NCBI RefSeq assembly: GCF_003353175.1
Contig: NZ_QHKS01000008.1
Location: forward strand, 124,001-188,000
Reading direction: 5' to 3'
DNA length: 64,000 nt
DNA from: Paraburkholderia lacunae
GTDB taxonomy: Bacteria; Pseudomonadota; Gammaproteobacteria; Burkholderiales; Burkholderiaceae
Part shown: positions 1 to 9,267 of the stretch, piece after piece
Numbering within the stretch: the first letter of the stretch is position 1
Layout of the letters: each line of letters opens with the position of its first letter
The notes under the pieces: model-generated
The model's input: only the letters and a program-made list of their open reading frames with translations
What the model was told of the DNA's origin: nothing
Databases searched by the model: none
Position numbers and translations under genes: made by a program

Positions 1-209
1 TCGTCCCAGGGCGCATTGGTGTAGACGGTGCCGTCCGCACCCACACTGATTGCCTGGATGTCCTGCTGCATCCATTTGCCGTCGCCAAAGCCGAAACTGT
101 TGCCGATCCAGGACGTGGTGTAGTTCAGTTGAGCCTGGGCGAGTGCGCCGACCGGGATGAGGCTATGGAAGAGAAGAACAGCTGCGCCAAAGCGAGAAGA
201 GAATTTCAC
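1..209 (-). CDS. Exported protein of unknown function (N-terminal part only)
   Basis: Only the first 69 codons are inside the window; the gene runs off the left edge. I chose the GTG at 209 because AAGGAAA lies about 8 bases upstream. The product starts MKFSSRFGAAVLLF and continues to ALAQAQ, a good Sec signal peptide with probable cleavage after ALA or AQA. The mature part has WIGNSFGFGDGKWMQQD and then ISVGADGTVYTN, a phrase common in NHL/SMP-30-like beta-propeller proteins. An extracytoplasmic propeller-type protein is therefore plausible but cannot be confirmed from this fragment. Confidence 0.7.
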   Translation of the reverse strand, partial: MKFSSRFGAAVLLFHSLIPVGALAQAQLNYTTSWIGNSFGFGDGKWMQQDIQAISVGADGTVYTNAPWD

Positions 210-438
210 GACGGTCTGTTTCCTTGCGAGGTGCGAAGCGCGCACGGCCGGCGTGTCCGGCGCGCTTCAGCGTGTATACGGATCGATGACTATCGCGCAT
301 ACATGAACGTTGGCGTTTGATCCTCGCATAGAAAAGGCCGAAATTTATTCGTAAAAAATTACCTGCAGGCTTGCGTGAGTTTTAAATAATTCGATATGCA
401 TAAGTTTGCGCGGCCATGCATTGACCATTAATTGACCA

Positions 439-1311
439 TTAACGCGCGTCCGCGAATGCTTCCGCCACTGCCGCAATCAGCACCTGCATCCGCGCAGTCT
501 TGTATAGATCCGCGTGCGCGACCAGCCACACGTCGAATAGCTCCGCTCGATCCGGCATGACACGCACCAGTTCAGGCTCGTAATCCGCACGGAAGCACGG
601 CAGCTCGGCGACACCGAAACCAGCAAGGGCCGCCTCGAACAGCATCGCGGTCGATTGCGTCTGGAAAACGAGACGTCCGCGCGACGTCGGCTCGCCACAC
701 AGCGGCGCCCATAGCGACGGCGAAACCGGCTGCTGATACATCACCAGGTCGTGACCGTCGAACGCCTCGCCGTCGCGCGGCTCGCCACGTGCCGCCACAT
801 ACTCGCGCGACGCGTAAATGCCGAGCTCCAGCTGCGCCAGCTTGCGCGCAATCAGATCGGGCGCATCGGGCCGCAGCGTGCGGATCGCCACGTCGGCTTC
901 GCGCCTCGTCAGATTGGTGATCTGCGCGGACGTCACGCAGACAATCTCGATGCCCGGATGCGCGCGCCGCACCTTGGCGATGGCCGGCACCACAAAGCCT
1001 TTGCCGAGCGAATCGGTGGTAGCGACGCGGATCGTGCCGGCCAACTGATCGTCGAGCCCGGCAATCCGCCGTTCGATCGACAACGCCGCCTGCTCCATCG
1101 TCTCGGCCGGCCCAAGCAGCGCTTCGCCCGCGGGCGTCAGTACATACATGGCCGGCGTGCGCAGAAACAGCGTGGCCGAGAGCGTTTCTTCCAGCGCGGC
1201 GATCCGCCGGCCGACCGTCGCCTGATCGACGTCGAGGCGCATCGCCGCGCCGCGCAAGGTGCCGGCGCGCGCCACGGCGAGAAAAAATCGGGCGTTGTCC
1301 CAGTTCATCAT
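439..1311 (-). CDS. LysR-family transcriptional regulator
   Basis: A 290-residue DNA-binding regulator. Residues 1-60 form the LysR winged helix-turn-helix (WDNARFFLAVARAGTLRGAA, then VGRRIAALEETLSATLFLRT). The rest is the periplasmic-binding-protein-like effector domain. The start ATG follows GGAGGAA at a good distance. It is divergent from the MFS exporter gene that starts at 1434, the usual arrangement when a LysR protein controls its neighbour and itself from the shared 122-base gap. The ligand is unknown. The FFLAVARAGTLRGAA subtype resembles regulators of small-molecule efflux and oxidoreductase genes. Confidence 0.93.
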   Translation of the reverse strand: MMNWDNARFFLAVARAGTLRGAAMRLDVDQATVGRRIAALEETLSATLFLRTPAMYVLTPAGEALLGPAETMEQAALSIERRIAGLDDQLAGTIRVATTDSLGKGFVVPAIAKVRRAHPGIEIVCVTSAQITNLTRREADVAIRTLRPDAPDLIARKLAQLELGIYASREYVAARGEPRDGEAFDGHDLVMYQQPVSPSLWAPLCGEPTSRGRLVFQTQSTAMLFEAALAGFGVAELPCFRADYEPELVRVMPDRAELFDVWLVAHADLYKTARMQVLIAAVAEAFADAR

Positions 1312-1433
1312 CGGTCGATTCCTCCGTGATGCAATTCTGCATCAGACAGATGCGAAATCACTGCTTTATTGCAGGCGCTTGCGTGACTAGACTTCGCCGA
1401 TCTATCGATTGCGGATTGAACCAGAGGAACCTG

Positions 1434-2849
1434 ATGACCGAATGCACCGTTGCACAGCCACCGGTGGCGCAGGCCGACGAGACGCGGTCCGCGAAGCGGC
1501 CGCGTCTGACGCTGGCGCTGGTGGCAAGCGGCATGTTCATGGCCGTGCTCGACACCACTATCGTCAACGTGGCCTTGCCGGCGATGCACGCTACCCTGGG
1601 CGCATCCGTGGGCGGCCTTGCGTGGATCGTCGACGCGTACACGCTGAGCTTCGCCGCGCTGATCCTCGCGGGCGGCATCGCGTCCGACCGTTTCGGCGCG
1701 AAGGCGGTGTATTTGTGGGGACTGGCGTTGTTCGTGGCAGCCTCGGCGGCTTGCGGGCTGGCGCCGAACGTCGGCGCGCTGGTGGCCGCGCGCTTCGTGC
1801 AAGGCAGCGGCGCAGCGCTATTCCTGCCGGCGTCGCTGGCGATCGTGCGCAGCACCTTCGACGACCCCGTTGAACGTGGTCGCGCCATCGCGGCGTGGGC
1901 GGGGATTGCGTCGGTGGCAGCGGCGGTCGGGCCGGTGTTCGGCGGCATGCTCGTGGAAGGGTTCGGCTGGCGCAGCGCGTTTCTGATCAACGTGCCGACC
2001 GGCCTGATTGCATTCGCGGGTGCGGCAATCATCGTGCGTCATTCGTTGCGCAGCGTCGGACGCCGCTTCGATTGGGGCGGGCAGTTGGCGAGCATCGTCG
2101 CGCTCGCGGCCCTCTGCTTCGCGGCGATCGAACTGCCGTCGCGCGGTATCGCCGCGCGAGAAGTGTGGGGCGCCGCGCTGCTTGCCGTACTCGCCACGTT
2201 CGTGCTGGTCGCCGTCGAGCGCCGCGCCCATGATCCGATAGTGCCGGTTGCATGGTTCAGCAACCGCCTGTTCGTCGCGATGAACGTGATGGGCACGCTT
2301 GTCTACGTCGGCTACTTCGGTTTGCTGTTCATGCTGAGCCTCTATCTGCACGGCGAGTTCGGCTTCAACGCGCGGCAGATCGGTCTCACGCTGTTGCCGC
2401 TCGCCGGCAGCCTGTCGCTCGGCAACGTGCTGGTGGGCAAGCTGCATGGCCGTTTCACTGCCACGCAGTTCATGACAACCGGACTCGCACTCGCTGCCGT
2501 TGCCGTGCCGGCGATGGCAACGAGTCTGGAATGGCGCGCGCCGTGGGCCGTCACGTATGCGGCCATGGCGGTGTTCGGCGGCGGCACGGCCTTGTCGGTT
2601 CCGCCGATGATCTCGACGGTGCTGGAACAGGTGCCCGGCGAATTGGCCGGCGTGGCCTCGGGTGTGTTGAACGCGTTGCGACAGGCAGGCGGTCTGCTCG
2701 GCGTGGCGATGGCGGGCGCGGCGACGATTTTGGCGCCGCAGGTGTCGATTGCGCTGTGGGTTGTCGCGGGATTGGGGTTGGCGACGTATGCGATCGCGGC
2801 GGCTCTGGCGACGTTTGCGGCCTTCGCTCCCGGAAAAGCTCACCGGTGA
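1434..2849 (+). CDS. MFS drug-exporter-like transporter (DHA2/EmrB-QacA type)
   Basis: A 471-residue inner-membrane protein, probably a proton-driven exporter of drugs or toxic small molecules. The first helix carries the DHA2 signature LDTTIVNVALPAM. WIVDAYTL and the loop DRFGAKAVYLWG follow, and the length fits 13-14 helices. I take the ATG at 1434, preceded by AGAGGA, rather than one 108 bases upstream, because the extra residues are not membrane-like and would run through the promoter gap. The stop lies 11 bases from the convergent EamA gene. The divergent LysR gene is the likely regulator. The substrate cannot be read from sequence. Confidence 0.9.
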   Translation: MTECTVAQPPVAQADETRSAKRPRLTLALVASGMFMAVLDTTIVNVALPAMHATLGASVGGLAWIVDAYTLSFAALILAGGIASDRFGAKAVYLWGLALFVAASAACGLAPNVGALVAARFVQGSGAALFLPASLAIVRSTFDDPVERGRAIAAWAGIASVAAAVGPVFGGMLVEGFGWRSAFLINVPTGLIAFAGAAIIVRHSLRSVGRRFDWGGQLASIVALAALCFAAIELPSRGIAAREVWGAALLAVLATFVLVAVERRAHDPIVPVAWFSNRLFVAMNVMGTLVYVGYFGLLFMLSLYLHGEFGFNARQIGLTLLPLAGSLSLGNVLVGKLHGRFTATQFMTTGLALAAVAVPAMATSLEWRAPWAVTYAAMAVFGGGTALSVPPMISTVLEQVPGELAGVASGVLNALRQAGGLLGVAMAGAATILAPQVSIALWVVAGLGLATYAIAAALATFAAFAPGKAHR

Positions 2850-2860
2850 TTTCTTCAAGC

Positions 2861-3760
2861 TCAGGAAGTGCGCACCCGCCGCACGAAAATACGCCGCGTC
2901 AAATCGAACGCCACCAGATTCCCGGCCAGCACCAGCAACAGTCCCACCACGGACAGTGCCGACCATTGATAGCCTTCGAATACCGTCGACGCCGCCAGCG
3001 CCACGATCGGAAACAGCACGGTGCAGTACGCCGCGCGTTCCGGCCCGATGCGCCCCACCAGCATCAGGTACGCGGTAAAACCAATCACCGAGCCGAATAT
3101 CGCGAGGTAAGCGAGCGCGCCGAGATAGCGCGCGGACGGCTCGATGGTGAAGGAAAAGCCCGCCAACGCGCTACCGGCCGTCAATACGCCGGCGCCGATC
3201 AGCATCGCCCAGCTATTGGTGGCGAACGGGTGCAAGCCCATCGATTGCATCCGGCTCGACAGCAGATTACCCGCCGAGAAACACACGGTTCCGAGGAAGG
3301 CGATTGCGAGACCCAGCCATGCAGCGTGATCGCCCAGGTGTCCCGCCATCTGCTGGACAAACAGGCACACGATACCGACCAGACCGAGCAACGCGCCCGC
3401 AATCGCCGAAGGCTGCAGCGGACGGCCCATGAAGAGCCGGCCGTTGATCGAGTTCAACAGCGGCGCGGTCGAAAAGACCACCGCTACCAGTCCGCTCGGC
3501 ACGACCTGCTCGGCGTAGTAAAAGCACAAGAAATTGACGCAAAAGAGCGCTAACCCCTGCGCGGCCAGAAAGCGCCATGCTGCGCGTGGTGGCCAGATCG
3601 GGCGGCGCATCAGGCGCAGCAACGCGAACAGCACCAGCGCGGCGATCCAGAAGCGCCAGGCGATGGAGACCGGCGGCGGCACGGCTCCCAATTGCCACTT
3701 GATCGCAATCCAGGTGGTGCCCCAGATCAGAACGGTGACGGCGTAGAGCGACAAATTCAT
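2861..3760 (-). CDS. EamA/DMT-family transporter
   Basis: A 299-residue inner-membrane protein with about ten hydrophobic helices in two EamA repeats, the drug/metabolite transporter fold. It begins MNLSLYAVTVLIWGTTWIAIKWQ. GTTW is typical of the first helix, and the protein ends with a basic cytoplasmic tail (TRRIFVRRVRTS). These proteins usually export amino acids or metabolites; the substrate is unknown here. It is convergent with the MFS gene and divergent from the AraC-type regulator gene at 3923, which may control it. Confidence 0.88.
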   Translation of the reverse strand: MNLSLYAVTVLIWGTTWIAIKWQLGAVPPPVSIAWRFWIAALVLFALLRLMRRPIWPPRAAWRFLAAQGLALFCVNFLCFYYAEQVVPSGLVAVVFSTAPLLNSINGRLFMGRPLQPSAIAGALLGLVGIVCLFVQQMAGHLGDHAAWLGLAIAFLGTVCFSAGNLLSSRMQSMGLHPFATNSWAMLIGAGVLTAGSALAGFSFTIEPSARYLGALAYLAIFGSVIGFTAYLMLVGRIGPERAAYCTVLFPIVALAASTVFEGYQWSALSVVGLLLVLAGNLVAFDLTRRIFVRRVRTS

Positions 3761-3922
3761 GGAAAGCCTGCTGCATTAAAGTGGAACGGAAGCTCAACTA
3801 TGCGGCGGCACGCGCGAGCGCACTTGTCCAGGATTGCGCACTTTTTCGTGGCGGCAAACCACGGTGCATGCTTCACCCTATACTGACGCTCACCCGCTCC
3901 TCAGACCCATCCCGCCCGTTCC

Positions 3923-4843
3923 GTGAACGCCAATCCGCCCGCCGCCGCAATGGACTCCTCCGAAACGCCGTTCGGCCTTCACTCGGTGTGTCGCACGCTG
4001 CGCGATGCCAACGCGAATCTCGACAGGTTCGCGTGGCTCGGCGATAACCTGGCTATCGCGGTGTGGACGCGTGACACCGAGGAAGCCGAGACCGTCTACG
4101 AGCGGCCCGGCCATCACACGCTGTCGTGCTATCTGGATGGCGGCTATCGAACCGAAAGACAGAAAATGCCCGGCCGCTACGGCGCGCCGGCGCGGCTTTG
4201 CGCGTTGCCCGGCGATCATGAATCGCGCTGGTGGGTACGCGGCCACATGCATTTCATGCATCTGTACTTCCTGCCGGAACACTTCACGCAACGCGCCGTG
4301 CAGGAACTCGACCGCGAGCCGCGCGAGCTGACGCTCGCCGATCGCACCTATTTCGAAGACCCGCGCATCGCCACGCTGTGCCGATCGCTTGCCAATGAAA
4401 ACTGGCAGGATCCCGACGGTCTGCTGCGCACCAATGAAACCGCGCACCAGGTGCTGAGTCTTCTATTGCGCGCGCAAGGCGTGCGCCGCACCGACACGTC
4501 GCTCAAAGGCGGTTTGTCGGTCGCCACGCGACGGCGCTTGCGTGATTACATCGAGAACCACCTTGCGCAAACGCTGACGCTCGGCGAACTGGCCGGCGTC
4601 GCGTCGTTATCGGAATTTCATCTGGCGCGTATGTTCCGCACGTCGTTCGGGTTGCCGCCTGCGGCGTGGATCGCGCAGCAGCGACTCGAACGCGCGCGAA
4701 CGCTGCTGCGCACCACCTCGCTGCCGCTCACGCAAGTCGCCGAGCGCTGCGGGTATGCGAACGCCAGCCATTTCAGCCACCGATTCCGCGAAAGCGTCGG
4801 CGTCGCGCCGACGGTATATCGTCAGGCCATCGGCGAGTTATAG
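3923..4843 (+). CDS. AraC-family transcriptional regulator
   Basis: A 306-residue regulator. The N-terminal ~190 residues look like an AraC cupin-type sensing domain (GHHTLSCYLDGGYRTER). The last ~100 residues are the double helix-turn-helix: LRDYIENHLAQTLTLGELA, FHLARMFRTSFGLPPAAW, then VAERCGYANASHFSHRFRE. The start is uncertain: a GTG at 3923 gives MNANPPAAAM, and an ATG at 3950 gives MDSSETPFG; neither has a clear ribosome-binding site. It is divergent from the EamA transporter across about 160 bases. Confidence 0.88.
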   Translation: MNANPPAAAMDSSETPFGLHSVCRTLRDANANLDRFAWLGDNLAIAVWTRDTEEAETVYERPGHHTLSCYLDGGYRTERQKMPGRYGAPARLCALPGDHESRWWVRGHMHFMHLYFLPEHFTQRAVQELDREPRELTLADRTYFEDPRIATLCRSLANENWQDPDGLLRTNETAHQVLSLLLRAQGVRRTDTSLKGGLSVATRRRLRDYIENHLAQTLTLGELAGVASLSEFHLARMFRTSFGLPPAAWIAQQRLERARTLLRTTSLPLTQVAERCGYANASHFSHRFRESVGVAPTVYRQAIGEL

Positions 4844-4977
4844 CGAAGTCTCGCCGCAGTCCGGCCGCTCGAACACGATCTCGATTTGCAGGAGATAGCG
4901 GCGTTGCATGGGCGGGGGTGACGCGGCTGCATTCCTCTCGACACACGACGAGGCCTCCCGCTGTGAGAACGCATACG

Positions 4978-5892
4978 CTAATACACCATGTCATGTTCAT
5001 GCTCACGCAGTTCGCCCGGAATAAACGCCTTCTCGAGCCCCCCTTCGTTCAACCATGTTCGCGTTGCTTCAGCCGCCCGGTCGATCAGCCGATCGCATTG
5101 GGTGTAGTCGTACGGTGAAACATCCAGCGGACACAACGGCGGCACGACGAAGATCTCCGCGCGGGCCGAATAGAACTCGAGGTCGCGCACGAGTTGCCGC
5201 GCGATGACGAGCGTCAGCGCATGCATCGCCTGGGCAATCGCGCTGGAAGGCGGCGTGCGCAGCGCGCAAGCAAAGCCGGCCGGCAGCACGATCACGCGCG
5301 TCGCGCCGAGCCCGACCGCCACGGAGATGGGCGTGTTGTTCGCCACGCCGCCGTCGACCAGATCGAGTCCGCCGATCCGCACGGGCGGGAACACGCCAGG
5401 AATCGCCGCGCTCGCCAGCACCGCGTCCACCACGGGCCCGGACGACAGGATGATTTCGTTGCCGGTCAGCATGTCGGTGGCCACGATATGCAGCGGTATC
5501 GCTGCCTGCTCCACGCGCGTGTACGACAAGTTTTTTTCCAGCAGCACACGCAACGCAGTCGCCTCGAAGAGGTGCGGCCGACGCCGCAGCACCATGTCGA
5601 GAAACCCGCGCATCGTCAGCGGCATGATGTCCCGCCGACGGATACGGCGCCACATTGCTTCGAGCGTCGCCACACCGTCGTCGTCCGGCTGGCCCGCGAA
5701 ATAAGCGGCGTTGATTGCGCCGGCGGATGCGCCGACCACCATACCCGGGCGTTCGCCCCGCTGGAGCAGTTCGCGCAACATGCCGACCTCGATCGCGCCC
5801 AGACTGCCGCCGCCTGCGAACACAAACGCGCTCAGCCCTGTGCGGGGCACCGCAGCCGATAAATCGGATAACGCGCAATGATGGAAGGACAT
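4978..5892 (-). CDS. Patatin-like phospholipase (RssA type)
   Basis: A 304-residue patatin-family hydrolase expected to cleave phospholipid or acyl esters with a Ser-Asp dyad. The oxyanion loop is GGGSLG (about 27-32), the nucleophile elbow is GASAG with Ser56, and the catalytic Asp lies in DLVDGGVANNTP. I chose the ATG at 5892, preceded by AGGAGC, over an upstream ATG whose extra 49 residues are basic and non-conserved. There is no signal peptide, so it is cytoplasmic unless delivered otherwise. The 85-base stretch before its promoter and the neighbouring AraC gene give no further clue to the substrate. Confidence 0.88.
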   Translation of the reverse strand: MSFHHCALSDLSAAVPRTGLSAFVFAGGGSLGAIEVGMLRELLQRGERPGMVVGASAGAINAAYFAGQPDDDGVATLEAMWRRIRRRDIMPLTMRGFLDMVLRRRPHLFEATALRVLLEKNLSYTRVEQAAIPLHIVATDMLTGNEIILSSGPVVDAVLASAAIPGVFPPVRIGGLDLVDGGVANNTPISVAVGLGATRVIVLPAGFACALRTPPSSAIAQAMHALTLVIARQLVRDLEFYSARAEIFVVPPLCPLDVSPYDYTQCDRLIDRAAEATRTWLNEGGLEKAFIPGELREHEHDMVY

Positions 5893-6088
5893 GTTGGTCG
5901 CTCCTGCCGGACAACGCGGAATTCGCAGGCCGATACTGCTTGATGCAGCGTCGCACGAAACGGCAGACGGCTCAATGCGGATCATGCCTGGCGGGTTCCG
6001 CCTGCTCGAACCGCGGCGGGCTGACGAAGCTGCGCCCACCCAGACGCCGGAACGCTCGCCAGGCGGTCTCCGTCAGCCACGGCCCCCC

Positions 6089-6382
6089 TCAACGCCCCTT
6101 GAACAGATCGAGCAACTGGTTCTGCATCGCCATCATCTCGTGCGAATGCTTCATTTCCATCTGCGCCATCGTGTCCTGATACTCCATTTCCATCTGCATC
6201 ATCTTCTGTTGAATGCCGATGGCCTGCGTGCGCTGTTCGGGCGTGAGCTTGTCCATCATCATGCTGTAGTTCGGCGGCATGACGTAGGTGCCGGCGCGCC
6301 CGATTCCCTGCGCCTGCACGGAGCCCGCTGCGAGCGCCAACGGCAGCAGTCCGCACAGAATGATGGTTCGAATCGATTTCAT
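6089..6382 (-). CDS. Small exported methionine-rich protein
   Basis: A 97-residue protein with a clear signal peptide (MKSIRTIILCGLLPLALAAG, cleavage likely after VQA). The mature ~72 residues are helical and very rich in Met, Gln and Glu, with runs such as MMMDKLTPEQR and KMMQMEMEYQDTMAQMEMKH. I do not recognise a named family. It resembles small periplasmic helical proteins of the Spy/CpxP or metal-binding sort by composition only. Met and His clusters could bind copper or silver, which is inference. The patatin gene lies downstream on the same strand. Confidence 0.72.
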   Translation of the reverse strand: MKSIRTIILCGLLPLALAAGSVQAQGIGRAGTYVMPPNYSMMMDKLTPEQRTQAIGIQQKMMQMEMEYQDTMAQMEMKHSHEMMAMQNQLLDLFKGR

Positions 6383-6672
6383 GTCATCTCCAGTTTTACG
6401 TGAGCGGCGGGCCGCCGAGGCGCGCCGGGTAAGCGACGTTCAAGCACTCAGAATGGCTGGCTGCGGAGGGATCCGCCGCACACGCCGACTCTGGGAACAC
6501 AACACCCGGACCGGCGCTCAAGAAGGCCGGCCGGATGTTTCATGGACTTAGTCGCAAACGCTGACTGGAAATGACAGGCGGGTTGAAAATAGCCTTGGCG
6601 GTCTTTCGTGTACCTAATGACACGCATCATTGCGATGCGTCCTTCCGACGGACGGGGCGCCGGAAGTCTCTA

Positions 6673-6981
6673 TCAGTGGTAGTCATCCTCTAGCTGATGC
6701 CGCACCGCTAGAACGCTGACTGTCTGACTATCCTCGATTTCGAAGAGGGCGACGTATCCCGTCCGGCCAAAGGGGATGAGCAATTCGCGCAGGAACGGAA
6801 CATCTCGCTGGGCCTTACGGCACGTGAAAGGTGACGTACGAAGGGTCGCGATGCCGTCGCGGATGGCTTGCAGTGCACGATCGGCGAGCAGGAAATCCGC
6901 TTCGTCGCGTTCAAGGATGAAATCGTAGAGTCGCTCAAGATCACCGGCAGCAGCGTACGTGAAACGAACCTGATACGTCAT
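6673..6981 (-). CDS. RelE/ParE-family toxin
   Basis: A 102-residue toxin of the RelE/ParE superfamily, as shown by MTYQVRFTYAAAGDLERLYDFI at the start and GRTGYVALFEIEDSQTVSVLAVRHQLEDDYH at the end. The strand-rich C-terminus is typical of ParE (gyrase inhibitor) rather than mRNA-cleaving RelE, but the target cannot be told from this. Its start codon overlaps the stop of the upstream antitoxin gene by 4 bases, the usual coupled order antitoxin then toxin. Confidence 0.88.
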   Translation of the reverse strand: MTYQVRFTYAAAGDLERLYDFILERDEADFLLADRALQAIRDGIATLRTSPFTCRKAQRDVPFLRELLIPFGRTGYVALFEIEDSQTVSVLAVRHQLEDDYH

Positions 6982-7259
6982 CGTTTCTTCTTCGCCTGCG
7001 CTTTCGCCGTGTCAAGCCGCATTTCCAGACGAGCGACGACTTCATCAGCTGAGACGTAGTCGCCGCGCTGCTTCGCGTCGTCGCGGGATGCAAGCCCTCG
7101 CGCGACGAATTCACGATGGTGCAATCGCCGCGCAATGTTGTCACGGATAGCCTGCTCCACGAAACTGGAAATGCTCTCGCCGTCTTTCAGCACATCCTCA
7201 GCGGCAGCTCGCAATTCCGGCTCTACACGCACCGACGGAAAATTAGCGCTTTTCATCAT
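6978..7259 (-). CDS. Antitoxin of the ParE-type module
   Basis: A 93-residue protein, first gene of the toxin-antitoxin pair. Its N-terminus (ANFPSVRVEPELRAAAEDVL, then ESISSFVEQAIRDNIARR) has the beta strand and two helices of a ribbon-helix-helix DNA-binding domain. The basic, helical C-terminus (DTAKAQAKKKR) probably wraps the toxin. It resembles the YlcI/YnfO group of antitoxins. It should repress its own promoter upstream of 7259. It overlaps the toxin start by 4 bases. Either of two adjacent ATGs could start it. Confidence 0.85.
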   Translation of the reverse strand: MMKSANFPSVRVEPELRAAAEDVLKDGESISSFVEQAIRDNIARRLHHREFVARGLASRDDAKQRGDYVSADEVVARLEMRLDTAKAQAKKKR

Positions 7260-7346
7260 TCACTCCATGCATCGCATTTGCAATGCATTATCGCGCTATG
7301 TCGCCTTCTACGCAAGCAGGGGGTGTAGCGATCGTCGAAGCTGCGC

Positions 7347-7985
7347 TTAATCCTTCCACGCCGAACCAAGAATCATCGTGCAGAAATTCTCGCGATGATA
7401 ATGCGGGTCCTTCAGCGCCAGCACGTCCGCCTTCACGTTGCCGAAGGTCGTCTCCGGTTTGTGAATCGTGCCGTGCGCAAACGCGTCGATGATGCCTTCC
7501 TTGAAATGCGCGCCGCGCGGATGCGCATGGATCACCTCATGCCGCTGTTGCTCGGTGAATTCGTCGTAGGCGAGGCCGAGTACGTCCATTTCGACGCCTG
7601 CCGTGACCAGCGCGACCACCGGCTTCATATGCTGTGGAATGCCCGGCGTGGTGTGCAGTGCGATCGAATTCCACACCTGCTCGATATCGTCCTCACCGAT
7701 GCCGTGGCGCCGCAGGAAATCGCGCGCGGCATTCGCGCCGTCCACTTCGAAGCGATCATGCTCGCTGCTATACGGCGCGACGAGTCCCATGTCATGAAAC
7801 ATCGCGCCGATGTACAGCAACTCGGCATCGTATTGGAGCTTCTTACGGGCACCGGCCAGCGAACCGAACAGGAACACACGCCGCGAATGATGGTAGAGCA
7901 ACTCGGTTTCGGTATCGCGCACGAGTTGCGTGGCTTCACGCGCCATCATGCTGTCGGGAATCTGGATGCCTGCGATCGTGGCCAT
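7347..7985 (-). CDS. HD-domain metal-dependent phosphohydrolase-like protein
   Basis: A 212-residue HD-superfamily protein. The metal ligands are visible: an early His (YHHSRRVFLFG), the HD pair in IGAMFHDMGLV, and later His residues (WNSIALHTTPGI). The pattern and length match the cyanamide-hydratase-like HD group common in proteobacteria and fungi. The true substrate is unknown. The gene stands alone on the minus strand. Its 5' gap of 237 bases is shared with the divergent GlxA-type regulator at 8223. Confidence 0.85.
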   Translation of the reverse strand: MATIAGIQIPDSMMAREATQLVRDTETELLYHHSRRVFLFGSLAGARKKLQYDAELLYIGAMFHDMGLVAPYSSEHDRFEVDGANAARDFLRRHGIGEDDIEQVWNSIALHTTPGIPQHMKPVVALVTAGVEMDVLGLAYDEFTEQQRHEVIHAHPRGAHFKEGIIDAFAHGTIHKPETTFGNVKADVLALKDPHYHRENFCTMILGSAWKD

Positions 7986-8222
7986 GTGATGTGCTCCTTG
8001 AATGACGCAGTAAAGAAGGCGCGCGGTCCTGGTGAGTTGAAAGCGCGTTTGGTATGCTGGTTCGCGGCGCTCCTTTTGCTGTTCAAGCCGCGTGCCGATG
8101 AGATTCAGTATTGGCTAACGCGTTATCACGGGCAATCGCCGCGGACCGCTGAACACTGCCAAACGCACCGCGTCGACTGCCGCGGCTTGCGGATCCGGTT
8201 CGTCGTCAAAGGAAGTCATTCG

Positions 8223-9182
8223 ATGCCTACTGTCGCGATCGCGATCTTTCCTGGCGTGCAGGCGCTCGACGTCGCCGGTCCCGTCGATGTCTTTTCCGAA
8301 GCCAATCGGTTCGTCGCCCCGCAAGACCGCTATGAAGTGACGCTGCTGAGCGCGGAGCCGGGGCCGCTGCGCGCATCCAATGGCATGACGCTGACCGCCG
8401 ACGCTACTTTCGAACAGGCGCGCCGCCCCTTCAACCTCGCGCTGGTCGCGGGCGGCCCCGCGCTGCCGGACGGCGCACCCGATGCACGGCTGCTGGAATG
8501 GCTGACGAACGTCGCCACGCAGTGCGACCGTTACGGCTCGATCTGCACCGGGGCTTTCGCGCTCGGCCACGCCGGATTGCTCGACGCGCGCAACGTCACG
8601 ACGCATTGGCAGCACGCGGCGCAACTGGCGGCACAGTTTCCGCGGGCGCACGTCGATTTCGATCGCATTTATCTACGCGACCGGCAGCTCGTGACGTCGG
8701 CCGGCGTCACGGCGGGCATCGACCTGTCGCTTGCGCTGGTGGCGGAGGACCACGGGCCGCACACGGCGCTGGCAGTCGCCAAGCGGCTGGTGGTGTTCGC
8801 GCAGCGGCAAGGCGGCCAGTCGCAGTTCAGCCCCTACCTCACTGCACCGGCCGATGACACTTCGCCGGTCGCCAAAGTGCAGGCGCATGTGATGGAGCGT
8901 ATTCGCGAGCGTTTCACGGTAAAGCAACTGGCCGACGTCGCGGGCATGAGCGCGCGAAACTTCGCGCGCGTGTTCGTGCAGGAGACCAGCGTGACGCCAC
9001 ATGAGTTCGTCGAACGCGCTCGCGTGGATGCGGCGCGCAAGTTGCTGGAAAGCAGCGGTGCGGCGCTCAAGACGATTGCCTACGACTGCGGTTTCGGCAC
9101 CGCGGACCGGATGCGCATTGTCTTCACGAGACGAATCGGCGTGACGCCGATGCAGTATCGGGAACGCTTTCGCTCTGCCTGA
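8223..9182 (+). CDS. GlxA-family AraC-type regulator with DJ-1/PfpI domain
   Basis: A 319-residue regulator. Residues 1-180 are a DJ-1/PfpI (class I amidotransferase-like) domain (VAIAIFPGVQALDVAGPVDVF, then YGSICTGAFALGHAGLL with the elbow Cys). The last ~100 residues are an AraC double helix-turn-helix (ERFTVKQLADVAGMSARNFARVF and IAYDCGFGTADRMRIVF). I chose the ATG at 8223, preceded by AAGGAAG; the frame stays open far upstream, but that part is non-coding in character. These proteins often control amine or amino-acid catabolism. Possible targets are the HD gene or the SDR gene at 9268. Confidence 0.9.
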   Translation: MPTVAIAIFPGVQALDVAGPVDVFSEANRFVAPQDRYEVTLLSAEPGPLRASNGMTLTADATFEQARRPFNLALVAGGPALPDGAPDARLLEWLTNVATQCDRYGSICTGAFALGHAGLLDARNVTTHWQHAAQLAAQFPRAHVDFDRIYLRDRQLVTSAGVTAGIDLSLALVAEDHGPHTALAVAKRLVVFAQRQGGQSQFSPYLTAPADDTSPVAKVQAHVMERIRERFTVKQLADVAGMSARNFARVFVQETSVTPHEFVERARVDAARKLLESSGAALKTIAYDCGFGTADRMRIVFTRRIGVTPMQYRERFRSA

Positions 9183-9267
9183 AGAAGGCCCGCTGACCGG
9201 CGCCGCTGCAAGCATGCAATGCTGCATGAGAAAATGACGGCTCTTCCAAGCCACCCATCTCGACGAC

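Noticed and set aside
571..1342. Long overlapping frames opposite or within the LysR gene
   Set aside because: High-GC shadow frames; only the LysR reading frame has family similarity.
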